From positions 1-64,000 of the forward strand of contig JACPEH010000022.1 of the NCBI GenBank assembly GCA_016183655.1: 64,000 nucleotides of DNA. The letters are read 5' to 3'. Below are positions 1-8,601 of the stretch, piece after piece. The notes below the pieces were generated by a model, which saw only the letters and a list, made by a program, of their open reading frames with translations, was not told where the DNA came from and ran no database searches. A program made the position numbers and the translations under genes. The stretch is from Rhodocyclales bacterium. GTDB lineage: Bacteria > Pseudomonadota > Gammaproteobacteria > Burkholderiales > Rhodocyclaceae. How positions within the stretch are numbered: position 1 is the stretch's first letter; each line of letters starts with the position of its first letter.

Positions 1-2655
1 ACCGTCCGTTACCTGAAGAACGGCCAGGTCCTGCGGACCGTCAGCACCACCGCCGGCCGAACCTTCTATTTCGACTCCAGCTTCAGCGACACCGGCTACA
101 CCCTCAACGCCATCCAGTTCGCCGCGCCTTTCCTCACCGCCGGCGGTAGCGCAGCCATCGACCGCTACGCCTACGACGCCGCCGGCAACCGCATCGCCCA
201 CACCAACGCCCTGGGCGACGTGGAAAAGACCTACTACGACAGCCTCAGCCGGGTTACCGGAAGCAGGGACTACCTCGGCTTCGCCACCACGTACACCTAC
301 GCCTACTCGAACGCCATCCTCGGCCTCGACGGCGTGCAGGTGGGCGGTTGGCGGAAGACCACCACCAATGCCGTCGGCCGCACCCTCGTCGACGATCAGG
401 ATGCCTTCGGGCGCACCACCTGGCACCGGGACCTCGGCGGGCGCCAGTTCACCTACCGCTACAACGCCGCCGGCTGGCTCACCAGCCAGACCGGCAGCAA
501 CGGCCAGAACATCGCCACCGACCACTACGCCAACGGCTACGTGAAGAGCATCTGGGACAAGACCACCGGCGCCTACACCCGCTATGAGTACGACGCCGAG
601 GGCAACCGCATCTTCGAGGGCTACATCTACCTGAAGAACCCCGCCGACCTCAACGGCGGCGTGCGCGACTACCACCAGTACGCCAACATCGAGTACGACG
701 AGCACAACCGCATCAAGCGCATCCTCGACCCCAAGGCCGAGATCCGCTACGAATTCGATGCCAACGGCAACCGCCGCCGCGTGCTCAGCACCTACCACGA
801 CGGCATCAACGGGGCGATGCGCACGCAGGACTACTGGTACCAGTACGACGCCATGAACCGCTTCACGGTGACCATGGGGCAACTCTCCACTGGTACGCGC
901 GCCACCAGCGCCGGCGACACCGCCGTCAGCATCGTCAAGGGCAGCACCGGCAGCGCCATCGCCTACGACCTCGGCGGCCAGCGCCGCCAGGCCGCCAACG
1001 GCAGCGACGGCACGGTCGAGGACTACAGCTACAGCGCCGACGGCTACCTGGAGGACGTCAGGATCGGCGGCGTCCTGCGCAGCCGGCGCAACGAGGACCT
1101 TCTCGGCCGGGTGACCTCCTACACCGAATGGAACAGCGCCGGCGCCCAGACCTACAGCCGGGTCAGCGTCTATGACAAGAACAGCCGCGTCGTCTCGCAG
1201 AGCGGCAGCGACGGCAGCACCAGCAACACCTACTACACCGACGCCACCGACAATGCCGGCACCGCCAGCCAGTCCGGTGCCGGCGAACTGGCGAAGAGCG
1301 TCAGCACCAACGGCGGCACCACGGTCACCAGCTACTTCGCCTACGACTACTGGGACGAGGCCAAGGAAAAGGCGGTCACGGCGCAGGCCTGGAATCCGCT
1401 CCTGAAGGGCAACAACGCCTACTGGCGGCCGGGCTACGCCTACCATGCCTACGACGTCAATGGCCACCTCCAGGAAGCCGCCGACGCCGGGGCGGACGGC
1501 GCCCTCGGCACCGCCGACGACCGCTCGTTCCGCTACGTGAGCGACGCGCAGGGGCTGATCCTCCTCCGCGACGAAATCGCTGCCGGCCGGGTCAACCGGG
1601 TGCAACGCTACTACTACGCCAACGGCGTGCGCATCGGCGACGTCGGCAACGACGGCCCCTCCCGCACCGACTACACCCAGGCCATCGCCCGGCGCGGCAT
1701 GGACCGCAAGAACTACAAGAACTGGCGCCCGGTCGCCAGCGCCGACTTCGACCAGAACTACGAACCGGTGAGCCCCGCCTATCCGGGCATGACCCCCGGC
1801 GCCTATACGGTGCGGAGCGGCGACACTTTGCAGGGCATCGCCCGCAGCGTCTGGGGCGACGCCAGCCTGTGGTACCTGATCGCCGACGCCAACGGCCTCA
1901 GCGGAACGGAAACCCTCACGGCGGGCCAGGTGCTGAGCCTGCCCAACAAGCTGACCAACGTCCACAACAACGCCGGCACCTTCAGGCCCTACAACCCCGG
2001 CGAGGCGATCGGCGACACCAGCCCGACCATCCCCGACGCCCCGCCGCCACCCAAGCCCAAGGGCAAGAAGGGCAAGTGCGGCGGCATCGGCAGCATCATC
2101 GTAGCGATCGTGGTCGTGGTGGCGACGATCTATACGGCCGGGGCGGCGGGAGTAGCAATGGGGTCCTCCGCCGCCACCGGTGCCGCTACAGCGGCAACAG
2201 CAGCGGGGGCCGGCACGTTCGGTGCGACGATGGCCGCCGGTGTCGCCGCGATGGGCAGCATGACGGCCGTCGGCTTTGCCGCCGCCGCGATCGGAGGTGC
2301 GATAGGCAGCGTTGTCGGGCAGGGCCTGTCGATGGCGATGGGCCTGCAGGACAAGTTCAGCTGGGGTGGGGTTGCGGCGGGGGCTTTGGGCGCGATGGCA
2401 GGCGCTGCCGTTGGCGGCCTGGCAGGAGGCAACGTGCTGGTCAGCGCGGCGGCGAGCAACGTCGCCAGCCAGGGCGTCAACCTCCTCACCGGCCAGCAGC
2501 GGGAATTCAGCTGGGCAAGCCTCGCGGCGAGCGTCATCAGCGCGCCGATCGCCAGCAGCATCAGCGGCAGCCTGCTGGGCCAGGGCGGCGCCTTCGCCGG
2601 CGCCAGTTCCGTGCAGGCGGCGCTGGTCAGCAGCACGACCCGGCCGATGCGTTGA
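1..2655 (+). CDS. Giant Rhs/YD-repeat protein, 3' part of core (rhs1), frame-broken before its tip
   Basis: The frame is open from base 1, so the gene starts outside the window; 884 residues are visible. The first ~45 residues are the end of a beta-sandwich module found four times in rhs3. Residues ~55-560 are YD repeats (YxYDxxGN pattern), the shell-forming part of Rhs proteins. A LysM domain (about 601-650, YTVRSGDTLQGIA) follows, then a Gly/Ala-rich hydrophobic stretch with a membrane-like helix near residue 700. The frame stops at TGA 2653-2655, 14 bases past a junction where 67 bp are missing relative to rhs2, so the toxin tip that follows is in another frame. Known for the family: Rhs cores encapsulate a variable C-terminal toxin. 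Whether the product is delivered as it stands is doubtful. Confidence 0.9.
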   Translation, partial: TVRYLKNGQVLRTVSTTAGRTFYFDSSFSDTGYTLNAIQFAAPFLTAGGSAAIDRYAYDAAGNRIAHTNALGDVEKTYYDSLSRVTGSRDYLGFATTYTYAYSNAILGLDGVQVGGWRKTTTNAVGRTLVDDQDAFGRTTWHRDLGGRQFTYRYNAAGWLTSQTGSNGQNIATDHYANGYVKSIWDKTTGAYTRYEYDAEGNRIFEGYIYLKNPADLNGGVRDYHQYANIEYDEHNRIKRILDPKAEIRYEFDANGNRRRVLSTYHDGINGAMRTQDYWYQYDAMNRFTVTMGQLSTGTRATSAGDTAVSIVKGSTGSAIAYDLGGQRRQAANGSDGTVEDYSYSADGYLEDVRIGGVLRSRRNEDLLGRVTSYTEWNSAGAQTYSRVSVYDKNSRVVSQSGSDGSTSNTYYTDATDNAGTASQSGAGELAKSVSTNGGTTVTSYFAYDYWDEAKEKAVTAQAWNPLLKGNNAYWRPGYAYHAYDVNGHLQEAADAGADGALGTADDRSFRYVSDAQGLILLRDEIAAGRVNRVQRYYYANGVRIGDVGNDGPSRTDYTQAIARRGMDRKNYKNWRPVASADFDQNYEPVSPAYPGMTPGAYTVRSGDTLQGIARSVWGDASLWYLIADANGLSGTETLTAGQVLSLPNKLTNVHNNAGTFRPYNPGEAIGDTSPTIPDAPPPPKPKGKKGKCGGIGSIIVAIVVVVATIYTAGAAGVAMGSSAATGAATAATAAGAGTFGATMAAGVAAMGSMTAVGFAAAAIGGAIGSVVGQGLSMAMGLQDKFSWGGVAAGALGAMAGAAVGGLAGGNVLVSAAASNVASQGVNLLTGQQREFSWASLAASVISAPIASSISGSLLGQGGAFAGASSVQAALVSSTTRPMR
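2532..2641 (+). repeat. 110-bp identical tract, arm A of an inverted pair
   Basis: Base-for-base identical to the minus strand of 29030-29139. In rhs1 it is read as VISAPIASSISGS..., the native-looking frame. It sits inside a longer, less perfect homology of about 0.6 kb that covers the hydrophobic module before the tips. After the tract, 67 bp present in rhs2 (28963-29029) are absent here, then 26 more bases match rhs2 (28937-28962). Confidence 0.95.
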
Positions 2656-3857
2656 GTGGGGCGATCCAGAGCGCCTACGCCAGCGATGGCAACAGCTCCG
2701 GCAGCGAACAGCCGAAAAACCGAATGGCCCTGGAAGAAAACCGGGCTGTCCTTGGGGTAACGAATACCAGAGAACCGGATTGGTCCGGCACCACCAAGTA
2801 CGCCGATGCCCGCATGACGGTGAGCGATGTGGGCAATATGACCGCAGACACCGGCGGCACGACATCCGACGACATGTCGGCGGAAGAGCTGGCGGCACGC
2901 AAGCGCGAAGTCGAGCAGTGGGTGGCGCGCGATATCCGGGGCCAGGAAGCCCGTGACGAATCGATTGCCGGCGCCCAACTGTTCCAGACCGGCGGCCCCG
3001 CACGCACGATGCCACGCGGCTTTGGCAGTGGCGGCTTCGAGATGATCCGCAATGGCAACTGGGACAATGCCCTGAACGTTGCGGCTGATCCATTCGGATT
3101 GTTGGGTGAATTGCCCGGCCTGAAGGGTGATCTGGCACAATTGGGCCAGATTGAAGCCAAGAACCGAATCGACGACATGCGCCTGAGAATGATGGATGCC
3201 GGGGTCAAGGATGTGCCCGACTACACGCGCTATATCAGTGGCAACGGCAGCGGCATCGACTTCCAGGCGACCGCAGAAAACCTGGGCAAGACCTACGAGA
3301 ACCATATCCGTGACCAGCGGATGCGCGAGACCTGGGGCGATGACTACCAGAACCTGCGCATCGGCAAGTCGGGCATGACCCCGCTGGCGTTCGAGCAGAA
3401 GGTGCTGGATATCCATCAGCGGGCGACCGATGTTGCTTATGAACGCGGGGTCGAACTGATTGCTCAAGGCAAGCTGGCGGTCGCGGATGGGCAGTATGCG
3501 AGAACGCTCGGCTCCTTTATCGATACGCAGGTAAGGGACCAGTTGCGGGTTCTCGCAAAAATGGAGGGCATCAACGACAGCTCACTATCCAACGTCTGGG
3601 CCATCAACCGGCGCATTAAGAGTGATGGGGTCGAGGGTTACGGCATTCCGGACGGGCGGATTGGCCACAACACCTACCATGACACGACCTTGGCACGGAA
3701 GGATGGCTATACGCCGCAAATCAGCAAGTGGAATGCCATCCGGGAAGGCAATTTCCTCATTGTGCGGCCGACGCCACTGGGCGGTTCCTACGTCATCCCG
3801 CGCGACGCTATCCAGCCCTATGCACCACACCCCCGGCTGCCGGGGAGGAGGCTGTGA
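2642..3857 (+). CDS. Rhs C-terminal toxin tip 1, out of frame with the rhs1 core
   Basis: This frame carries ADALSGAIQSAY, matching ADALSGAIRGAY in rhs2, and so marks where the tip joins a core. About 404 codons follow to TGA 3855-3857. The tip is hydrophilic and charged, with a conserved-looking C-terminal block (GYGIPDGRIGHNTYHDT, then KWNAIREGNFLIV and RPTPLGGSYVIP) that is probably the catalytic domain. I do not recognise the toxin family; a nuclease fold is possible but unproven. No ribosome site is obvious; the first ATG in frame is at 2724. As the sequence stands the tip cannot be translated as part of rhs1. The frame is open upstream to 1869 and matches the frame in which the rhs2 core enters the 110-bp tract. 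It overlaps the next gene by one base. Confidence 0.7.
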
Positions 3858-4147
3858 TGTCGCTACGGGAAAAGCTGGCGGATTTCGCAGGGGCGCTGAC
3901 ATCTGCAACGATATACGCTCCGGATGCATACCCTGATTGGAGTTATGTCACCTATGAAAGCAACATGGCCGACCTCAAGGAGCTTTGGGTCGAGATTCGG
4001 GAGAAGCTGAAGCGCGACCAGGACAAGGTGCCCTTCATCGACGAGAAGCTGCAGGAGGCCTTCACAGCCTTTGATGCGGGAGAGAAGGAGAAGGGGGTCG
4101 ATGCGATTCTGGCCATCTACAACTTGCAGGTGAAGAAGTTGCGGTAG
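3857..4147 (+). CDS. Probable immunity protein for tip 1
   Basis: A 96-residue soluble protein with no signal peptide, acidic and helical in appearance (ELWVEIREKLKRDQDK). Its ATG shares one base with the stop of the tip (TGATG) and is preceded by a strong ribosome site (GGGGAGGAG, 3842-3850), the usual arrangement for a polymorphic toxin and its immunity gene. An upstream in-frame start at 3728 exists but would overlap the tip by 130 bases and lacks such a site. Family not recognised. The role is inferred from position and size; lack of a signal peptide would fit a toxin acting in the cytoplasm. Confidence 0.7.
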   Translation: MSLREKLADFAGALTSATIYAPDAYPDWSYVTYESNMADLKELWVEIREKLKRDQDKVPFIDEKLQEAFTAFDAGEKEKGVDAILAIYNLQVKKLR

Positions 4148-4202
4148 ATATGGGAGCGCGCTCGATGCGCCTGTCCCGTTGCGGCGCGTGGGTAATATTG
4201 TG

Positions 4203-4493
4203 ATGGCGAAAAAACTAGACCGGGCGGAAATGCGGGCCGCCTTGGATTGCGTGTTTGAACCAGCTGGTAAAGGGCTAACATCCGAGCAGATCAATGAGCA
4301 ATTGCTGCTCTTTTGCGCGAATTGCCCAGATCCGGTCTCGGCGATGGACCTAGTGTTGGAAGCACCGGCTGATTCGACAACGGATGAAGTGCTTGAACAG
4401 GTACTCGCGTTGCCGTCGCGCAGTGTCGCCACATGGTCAGAGTCTGAACTTGCGGCTGACCATCCACTTCGTAGGCTGACACTTGGCTCATAG
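4203..4493 (+). CDS. Hypothetical protein, 96 aa
   Basis: Small acidic protein beginning MAKKLDRAEMRAALDCVF. No recognised domain, signal peptide or membrane segment. TTG and GTG starts exist at 4179, 4188 and 4200; the ATG at 4203 was chosen as the only conventional start, although no clear ribosome site precedes it. It follows the tip-1 immunity candidate by 55 bases on the same strand, so it may be an accessory or second immunity protein of that toxin. It ends 15 bases before the convergent flagellar cluster, with no visible terminator between them. Confidence 0.5.
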   Translation: MAKKLDRAEMRAALDCVFEPAGKGLTSEQINEQLLLFCANCPDPVSAMDLVLEAPADSTTDEVLEQVLALPSRSVATWSESELAADHPLRRLTLGS

Positions 4494-4508
4494 GACTGCC
4501 GCGAACCA

Positions 4509-4895
4509 TCACCGCTCCTTCCGCTCAACCGTCTCCGACATCGCACGCTCCAACGCCGCGAAAAACTCGGGGTCGGATTCCAAGGCTGACTGAACGTCAT
4601 TGACCAGATCGGCAAACCCCGGGTCGGACAACAGCCCGGCACCGAACTGCCAGGAAAGAACCGACTCGACGAATACGCGTACCGTCTTCCCCACGCGCGC
4701 GGGGTCGTCCGGGTCGATTGCCCGGATCGAGCATGCGATCTGCTCGCGCAGGGCTTCGGTGTCGGCCCGCCGCGCCGACGCCGTAGTCGCTGCCTCGCGG
4801 CTGTTCGCCGCGCCCTTGCGCTTCTCGGCTGCCTCGGCGGCGACGCGCTTGCGGAGTATCTCCGTCAGCTTGTTGAGCGAATTGATCGGGTCCAT
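4509..4895 (-). CDS. Hypothetical protein at the end of the flagellar cluster
   Basis: 128 residues. The first ~60 are charged and Ala/Arg-rich with coiled-coil character (RKRVAAEAAEKRKG); the rest is a helical acidic segment (FADLVNDVQSALESDPEFF). No signal peptide or membrane helix. It is the last gene of the flagellar run, 11 bases after the TPR gene, so probably co-transcribed. Its size and coiled-coil character resemble flagellar chaperones or regulators, but I recognise no family and assign no function. Confidence 0.6.
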   Translation of the reverse strand: MDPINSLNKLTEILRKRVAAEAAEKRKGAANSREAATTASARRADTEALREQIACSIRAIDPDDPARVGKTVRVFVESVLSWQFGAGLLSDPGFADLVNDVQSALESDPEFFAALERAMSETVERKER

Positions 4896-4906
4896 CCAAC
4901 CCCCGG

Positions 4907-5476
4907 TCAGTTGTGGCGCCCGGGTTGCTGGTAATCACGGAACCAGACGGGAGTCGCCGGCGCTTCGGATTCGGCGTTTTCCGTCGCGGCTGCGTCCGGC
5001 AGCCGGGCGAGCAGGTTCTCCATGTCCTTGTTCAGTTCCGGGCTGAAATCGTTCGCGGCCATCCCCGCCTGCAGGCGCTGCCGCGCGTCGTCGAAACGGT
5101 CTGCCGCCAATGCCACCAGCCCGTCGCGGAAATAGCGCAGCGCGTGCCCGTCGGCGAGCGCATCCAGCCCGCGCCAGGTTTCTACGGCCTGGTCCATGCG
5201 CGCCTGGGTCATTTGCAGCAGCCCGAGCTGGAAACACGCCGTATGCAACGAACTGTCGATCTCGAATGCCCGCCGCATTTCCGCCTCCGCCCGGTCGTAG
5301 AGCCCGATCTGGGCGTACTCGGCGCCGAGCATGTAGGCGATCCGCGCGTCTTGCGGACACCTGGCGGCCCCCTCCTTCAGGTAGGCGAGCGCCGTTCCGT
5401 GGTCGCCACGCCGAACGGCGTCCAGCGCCAGGTGCAGGTATTCGTCCTGGTCAAATCCGGTGGCATTGGTGTTCAT
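4907..5476 (-). CDS. TPR-repeat protein in the flagellar cluster
   Basis: 189 residues with three to four tetratricopeptide repeats between about residues 10 and 160 (ALAYLKEGAARCPQDARIAY, YDRAEAEMRRAFEIDSSLH, MDQAVETWRGLDALADGH). TPR proteins of this size often act as adaptors or export chaperones (the SycD/LcrH type in type III systems), but the hallmark sequence of that family is not evident. It follows the sigma factor gene by 24 bases on the same strand. Cytoplasmic, as it has no signal peptide. Its role in flagellar assembly is inferred from position only. Confidence 0.75.
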   Translation of the reverse strand: MNTNATGFDQDEYLHLALDAVRRGDHGTALAYLKEGAARCPQDARIAYMLGAEYAQIGLYDRAEAEMRRAFEIDSSLHTACFQLGLLQMTQARMDQAVETWRGLDALADGHALRYFRDGLVALAADRFDDARQRLQAGMAANDFSPELNKDMENLLARLPDAAATENAESEAPATPVWFRDYQQPGRHN

Positions 5477-5500
5477 GTCGTCCTTCTCCTCGTTCGAGCA

Positions 5501-6244
5501 TCAGTAATCGGTGCGAAAAACATGTAGCTGGTCGTAGTTCTCGCGCATTCGTTGCATGGCCTTGCTGTGGATCTGGGAGATTCGCCCCTTGCTCAGCGCC
5601 ATTCTTCCGGCAATTTCCTCGAAACGCAGCTGCTGAAAATAGTGCAGGCGGACCACGGTCTGCTGCTGCTCGGACAAGCTGCCGACCAGCTCATTCATCA
5701 CACGGGCAAGGTCGGCGAGTTCGCGGCTGCGATAGATGTTGTGCTCATAGGCGTCCTCATCCCTCTGGTACATGCGCGAGTCTTCCAGCATGTACCCGAT
5801 CGCCGTTCCGATGGCCAGTTCGACCAGGTTCAGGAACGGGTCTTTGTCGCGGCAGCCGAGCTCGTTTACCAAGGCCTGAAAGCGCTCCTCTCGCAAGCGG
5901 GTTCGCGTCGTTATCTGCTGCTGTTTTTCGTTGTACTTTTCGATGCCGCTGAGAATCGAGCCGCGAATCCGGTGGCTGGCGTAGGTCCGGAAGCTGGCGC
6001 CGCGCGCCGGATCGTAGCGGTCGACCGCTTCGATCAGGCCGATCAATGCGTACTGGCGAAATTCGTCGAATTCGATTTCGCGGATCTGCCGATCGGCGTA
6101 GAGCTTCGCCGCATGCATGCGCGCGAATTCCGCGTAGCGCTCGATCATGCGGTCGCGCAGCTTGGCGGACGGCGCCCGCAGGAACTCCAGCCAGGCGAGC
6201 TGCTCGTCCTCCGCCGCCTCAAGCTTGATCGCCGCGCCCGCCAT
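5501..6244 (-). CDS. fliA: FliA-type (sigma-28) RNA polymerase sigma factor
   Basis: 247 residues. Region 2 is clear (FDEFRQYALIGLIEAVDRYD, then GASFRTYASHRIRGSILSGI), as is region 4 with its helix-turn-helix (FEEIAGRMALSKGRISQIHS). This architecture, without region 1.1, is that of the flagellar sigma factor that reads late promoters. The ATG at 6244 is preferred; a TTG at 6256 overlaps the fliP stop. It sits directly downstream of fliP. Odd point: no anti-sigma factor FlgM or filament gene, its usual partners and targets, is in the window. Confidence 0.88.
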   Translation of the reverse strand: MAGAAIKLEAAEDEQLAWLEFLRAPSAKLRDRMIERYAEFARMHAAKLYADRQIREIEFDEFRQYALIGLIEAVDRYDPARGASFRTYASHRIRGSILSGIEKYNEKQQQITTRTRLREERFQALVNELGCRDKDPFLNLVELAIGTAIGYMLEDSRMYQRDEDAYEHNIYRSRELADLARVMNELVGSLSEQQQTVVRLHYFQQLRFEEIAGRMALSKGRISQIHSKAMQRMRENYDQLHVFRTDY

Positions 6245-6252
6245 GCGCCGGG

Positions 6253-7035
6253 TCAATAAAAGCTGCTCATCAAGGAGCGGACGACCAAGTTCCAGCCGTC
6301 GATAAGTATGAACATCAATACCTTGAGCGGCAATGAAATCATCACGGGCGGAACCATCATCATTCCCAGCGAGGTCAGTACCGCCGCGACGATCAGGTCG
6401 ATCAGCAGGAACGGCAGGAAGATCATGAACCCGATCTGGAAGGCGGTACGCAACTCGCTCAGCATGAAGGCGGGAATGAGCTGCAGGGTGCCGATGTCTT
6501 CGGTGGTTTCCGGCTGTTTGGCTCCTGCGAGGTCGACCATCAACGCCAGGTCGGGCTCACGCGTCTGCCGGATCATGAATTCGCGGACCGGCTTCAGCGC
6601 TTCGTCGAATGCGGCTTCGGCCGACAGGCGCTTTTGTTGAAACGGTTGCCATGCCTGTCGATCGACCTGCGACCAGACCGGCATCATCGAGAACAGCGTC
6701 AGGAACAACGCGATGCTGACCAGGGCGGCATTCGGCGGCGTGTCCTGCATCCCCATCGCGTGGCGCAGCATCGACAACACCACCACGATGCGCAGGAACG
6801 ATGTCGTCGCAATCAGGATTGCGGGAATCAGGCTGAGCGCCGTCAGCAGGATCAGGATGCGGATGGCGGTGGACAGTTCCCCCGGTTTGCCGACCCCCTG
6901 GCGCAAGGCGTCCGAGACTTCTTTCGCAACCGGATCGGGTGCCGCAAACGCCGCCGAGGCAAATGCCATCAGGCACAGCATGCCGGCGGCCACTGCGAAG
7001 TTCTTGAGCAAGCTCACGGCCGAACGGTCATTCAC
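6253..7035 (-). CDS. fliP: Flagellar export gate protein FliP
   Basis: 260 residues. An N-terminal signal sequence ending near AAFA/APDP is followed by the FliP pattern: ILILLTALSLIPAILIATTS, FLRIVVVLSMLRHAMG, a periplasmic loop, then two C-terminal membrane helices (FLPFLLIDLIVAAVL, MISLPLKVLMFIL). FliP forms the pore with FliQ and FliR. The GTG start at 7035 is chosen because GGAGA lies about 8 bases upstream; it overlaps the fliO end by 8 bases. An alternative TTG at 7071 would add residues ahead of the signal peptide. Confidence 0.95.
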   Translation of the reverse strand: MNDRSAVSLLKNFAVAAGMLCLMAFASAAFAAPDPVAKEVSDALRQGVGKPGELSTAIRILILLTALSLIPAILIATTSFLRIVVVLSMLRHAMGMQDTPPNAALVSIALFLTLFSMMPVWSQVDRQAWQPFQQKRLSAEAAFDEALKPVREFMIRQTREPDLALMVDLAGAKQPETTEDIGTLQLIPAFMLSELRTAFQIGFMIFLPFLLIDLIVAAVLTSLGMMMVPPVMISLPLKVLMFILIDGWNLVVRSLMSSFY

Positions 7036-7450
7036 GGACAGTCTCCGTTGCCGAAGCAGCGGGATGCGCAACGCCAGCGACGTTGATTTGCGTGATGGTA
7101 TCGCCGCACTGGACCAACAGGATTTCGTTGCCGTCGAGCCGGACCAGATACATCGTGTTGCGGGGATTCAGCCGGATGCGTTCGACCACCTGCAGGCGCG
7201 CGCCATCGCCCGCCAGGCCGGCAAGCTTGGGAATACGCCGCCGCAACCAGTACAAGCCGCCCGCCGTCAAGGCCAGCAGCGCGACCAGAACGGCAACCGT
7301 CCGCGCGCCCTGATCCTCGACCGATGCCACATCGGTCTTGTAGGGAATCGGCCGCGCCACGGGAGCGGGCGCGTCGTCCTCGGCGACGCCGACGCCCGGC
7401 CCGAAGCAGAACAGCGCAACGAGTGCCGCCCGCAGGAGAATCCGGATCAT
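7028..7450 (-). CDS. fliO: Flagellar export protein FliO
   Basis: 140 residues: signal-like N-terminus, a periplasmic linker, one membrane helix (TVAVLVALLALTAGGLYWL) and a cytoplasmic domain with the FliO signature (LQVVERIRLNPRNTMYLVRL). FliO is the scaffold for assembling the FliP ring. The ATG at 7450 overlaps the fliN stop by four bases (ATGA), so the two are translationally coupled. Family assignment rests on topology, the RIRLNPR-type motif and position between fliN and fliP. Confidence 0.9.
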   Translation of the reverse strand: MIRILLRAALVALFCFGPGVGVAEDDAPAPVARPIPYKTDVASVEDQGARTVAVLVALLALTAGGLYWLRRRIPKLAGLAGDGARLQVVERIRLNPRNTMYLVRLDGNEILLVQCGDTITQINVAGVAHPAASATETVRE

Positions 7451-7803
7451 TTTCCCGGCGCCGCCGCAACCGGCATCAATTCGTTGATGCGGACGCCGAA
7501 GTTGTCGCCGACGACAACCAGCGTTCCGGTCGCGACCGCCTGGCCGTCGAGCCGAACAACCAGCGGCGCATCGCGCAATTGATCGAGCGGCACAAGCGAG
7601 CCTGCTTGCAAGCCGAACAAATCGGCGACCGACAGCTCGGCACCGCCGACCACAACTTCGACTTTGACCTTGACGCCGGCGATCAGCGAAAAATTACCGG
7701 AAAGCAGCTGCGGGCCGGTGCCGCCCTGCGCAGTCAGTTCCTGAAGATTGACCGCTTGGGCCGAAGGCGACGCCGATTCGTTCTGATGTTTTATCGATTC
7801 CAT
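7447..7803 (-). CDS. fliN: Flagellar switch protein FliN
   Basis: 118 residues with a single SPOA domain in the C-terminal two-thirds: VKVKVEVVVGGAELSVADLF, GSLVPLDQLRDAPLVVRLDG and GDNFGVRINELMP. FliN lines the lower C-ring, where it docks the FliH-FliI export ATPase. Normal length for the family. It starts 9 bases after the fliM-like gene and overlaps fliO by four bases. Confidence 0.93.
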   Translation of the reverse strand: MESIKHQNESASPSAQAVNLQELTAQGGTGPQLLSGNFSLIAGVKVKVEVVVGGAELSVADLFGLQAGSLVPLDQLRDAPLVVRLDGQAVATGTLVVVGDNFGVRINELMPVAAAPGK

Positions 7804-7812
7804 TTCTATTGC

Positions 7813-8601
7813 CTAACTTGCCCTACCGACGATTTGAATTGCTTTCGATGCATCCGCAGCGCCCAGATTGGCGCTGAACAGCGGCACACCTTCCTGCGAC
7901 CTGACCAGCAGCGGTTCGCGGAAGCGGGACTGCAGGCGGATGACGTCGCCCGAAGAAACGTTCGCGAGATCGGCCAGGGTCAGCTCGGCGGTACCGAGAA
8001 CGACCTCGACCCGAGCACGACGATTGCCGATCGCATTTTCCCGCTGGACCAGATCAGCCTTTCCGGCGGTGCCTGCCGGCCTCGGCCGCGCGACGATTCG
8101 CTCGACCAGTTCGCCGCTGAAGACGAGATCGGGGCACAGTGACGCGGTATCCGGTAACGCGCAGGCGGCACCGGCCCCGTAGCCAAGCCAGGTTGAATCG
8201 AGCCTGCCGCCGTTGCGACGCTCCGGTGCGGCAGCGGCATCGGCGATCGCCAGCAGCCTCGCCCCCAGGTCTTGCAGGCATTCGGCCAGCAGCGCCTCGA
8301 TCATCGGCGACGCATCGCCCCCCGGCGGCAGCGGCGCGCCCAGCAGCGCCTCGACGAACTCGCGCCGGCGGCGTTCGGGCAGGCGCCAGGCCAGGCCGCA
8401 TCCGGCCGGATCGCAGAATACCGACCAGTCCTCTGCCTCGGCCAGTTCGCCGGGCACCGCATCGACGATCTCGAAGGCAATGTTCTTCGCCGAAGAAAAC
8501 CATTCGGCGGCCCACCGGGCGACCGGCCTTTCGAGCGCGATGCGGAACGCATCAAGATCCGCAGCGCCCAGCAAACGGAAGGGAAGAGCCTGCTGACTCA
8601 T
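7813..8601 (-). CDS. fliM: FliM-like switch protein, short and divergent
   Basis: 262 residues against roughly 320-330 for typical FliM. The C-terminal SPOA domain is clear (RARVEVVLGTAELTLADLAN, SGDVIRLQSRFREPLLVRS). The N-terminal two-thirds is divergent, and the CheY-binding LSQxEIDALL-type motif expected at the start of FliM is not there. The FliM middle domain is not easily recognised either, so the protein resembles injectisome HrcQ/SctQ proteins in layout. The ATG overlaps the flgE stop (ATGA). By position and SPOA domain it is the FliM-level C-ring component; the missing CheY site suggests it does not respond to chemotaxis signals. Confidence 0.72.
   Translation of the reverse strand: MSQQALPFRLLGAADLDAFRIALERPVARWAAEWFSSAKNIAFEIVDAVPGELAEAEDWSVFCDPAGCGLAWRLPERRRREFVEALLGAPLPPGGDASPMIEALLAECLQDLGARLLAIADAAAAPERRNGGRLDSTWLGYGAGAACALPDTASLCPDLVFSGELVERIVARPRPAGTAGKADLVQRENAIGNRRARVEVVLGTAELTLADLANVSSGDVIRLQSRFREPLLVRSQEGVPLFSANLGAADASKAIQIVGRAS

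Noticed and set aside
2630-2660. The rhs1 frame break as a simple sequencing error.
   Set aside because: Comparison with rhs2 shows a 67-base absence, not a single-base homopolymer slip.
5110-5952. Long + strand Arg/Pro-rich frame opposite the TPR and sigma factor genes.
   Set aside because: Composition typical of a GC-rich antisense frame; the minus-strand genes are clearly real.
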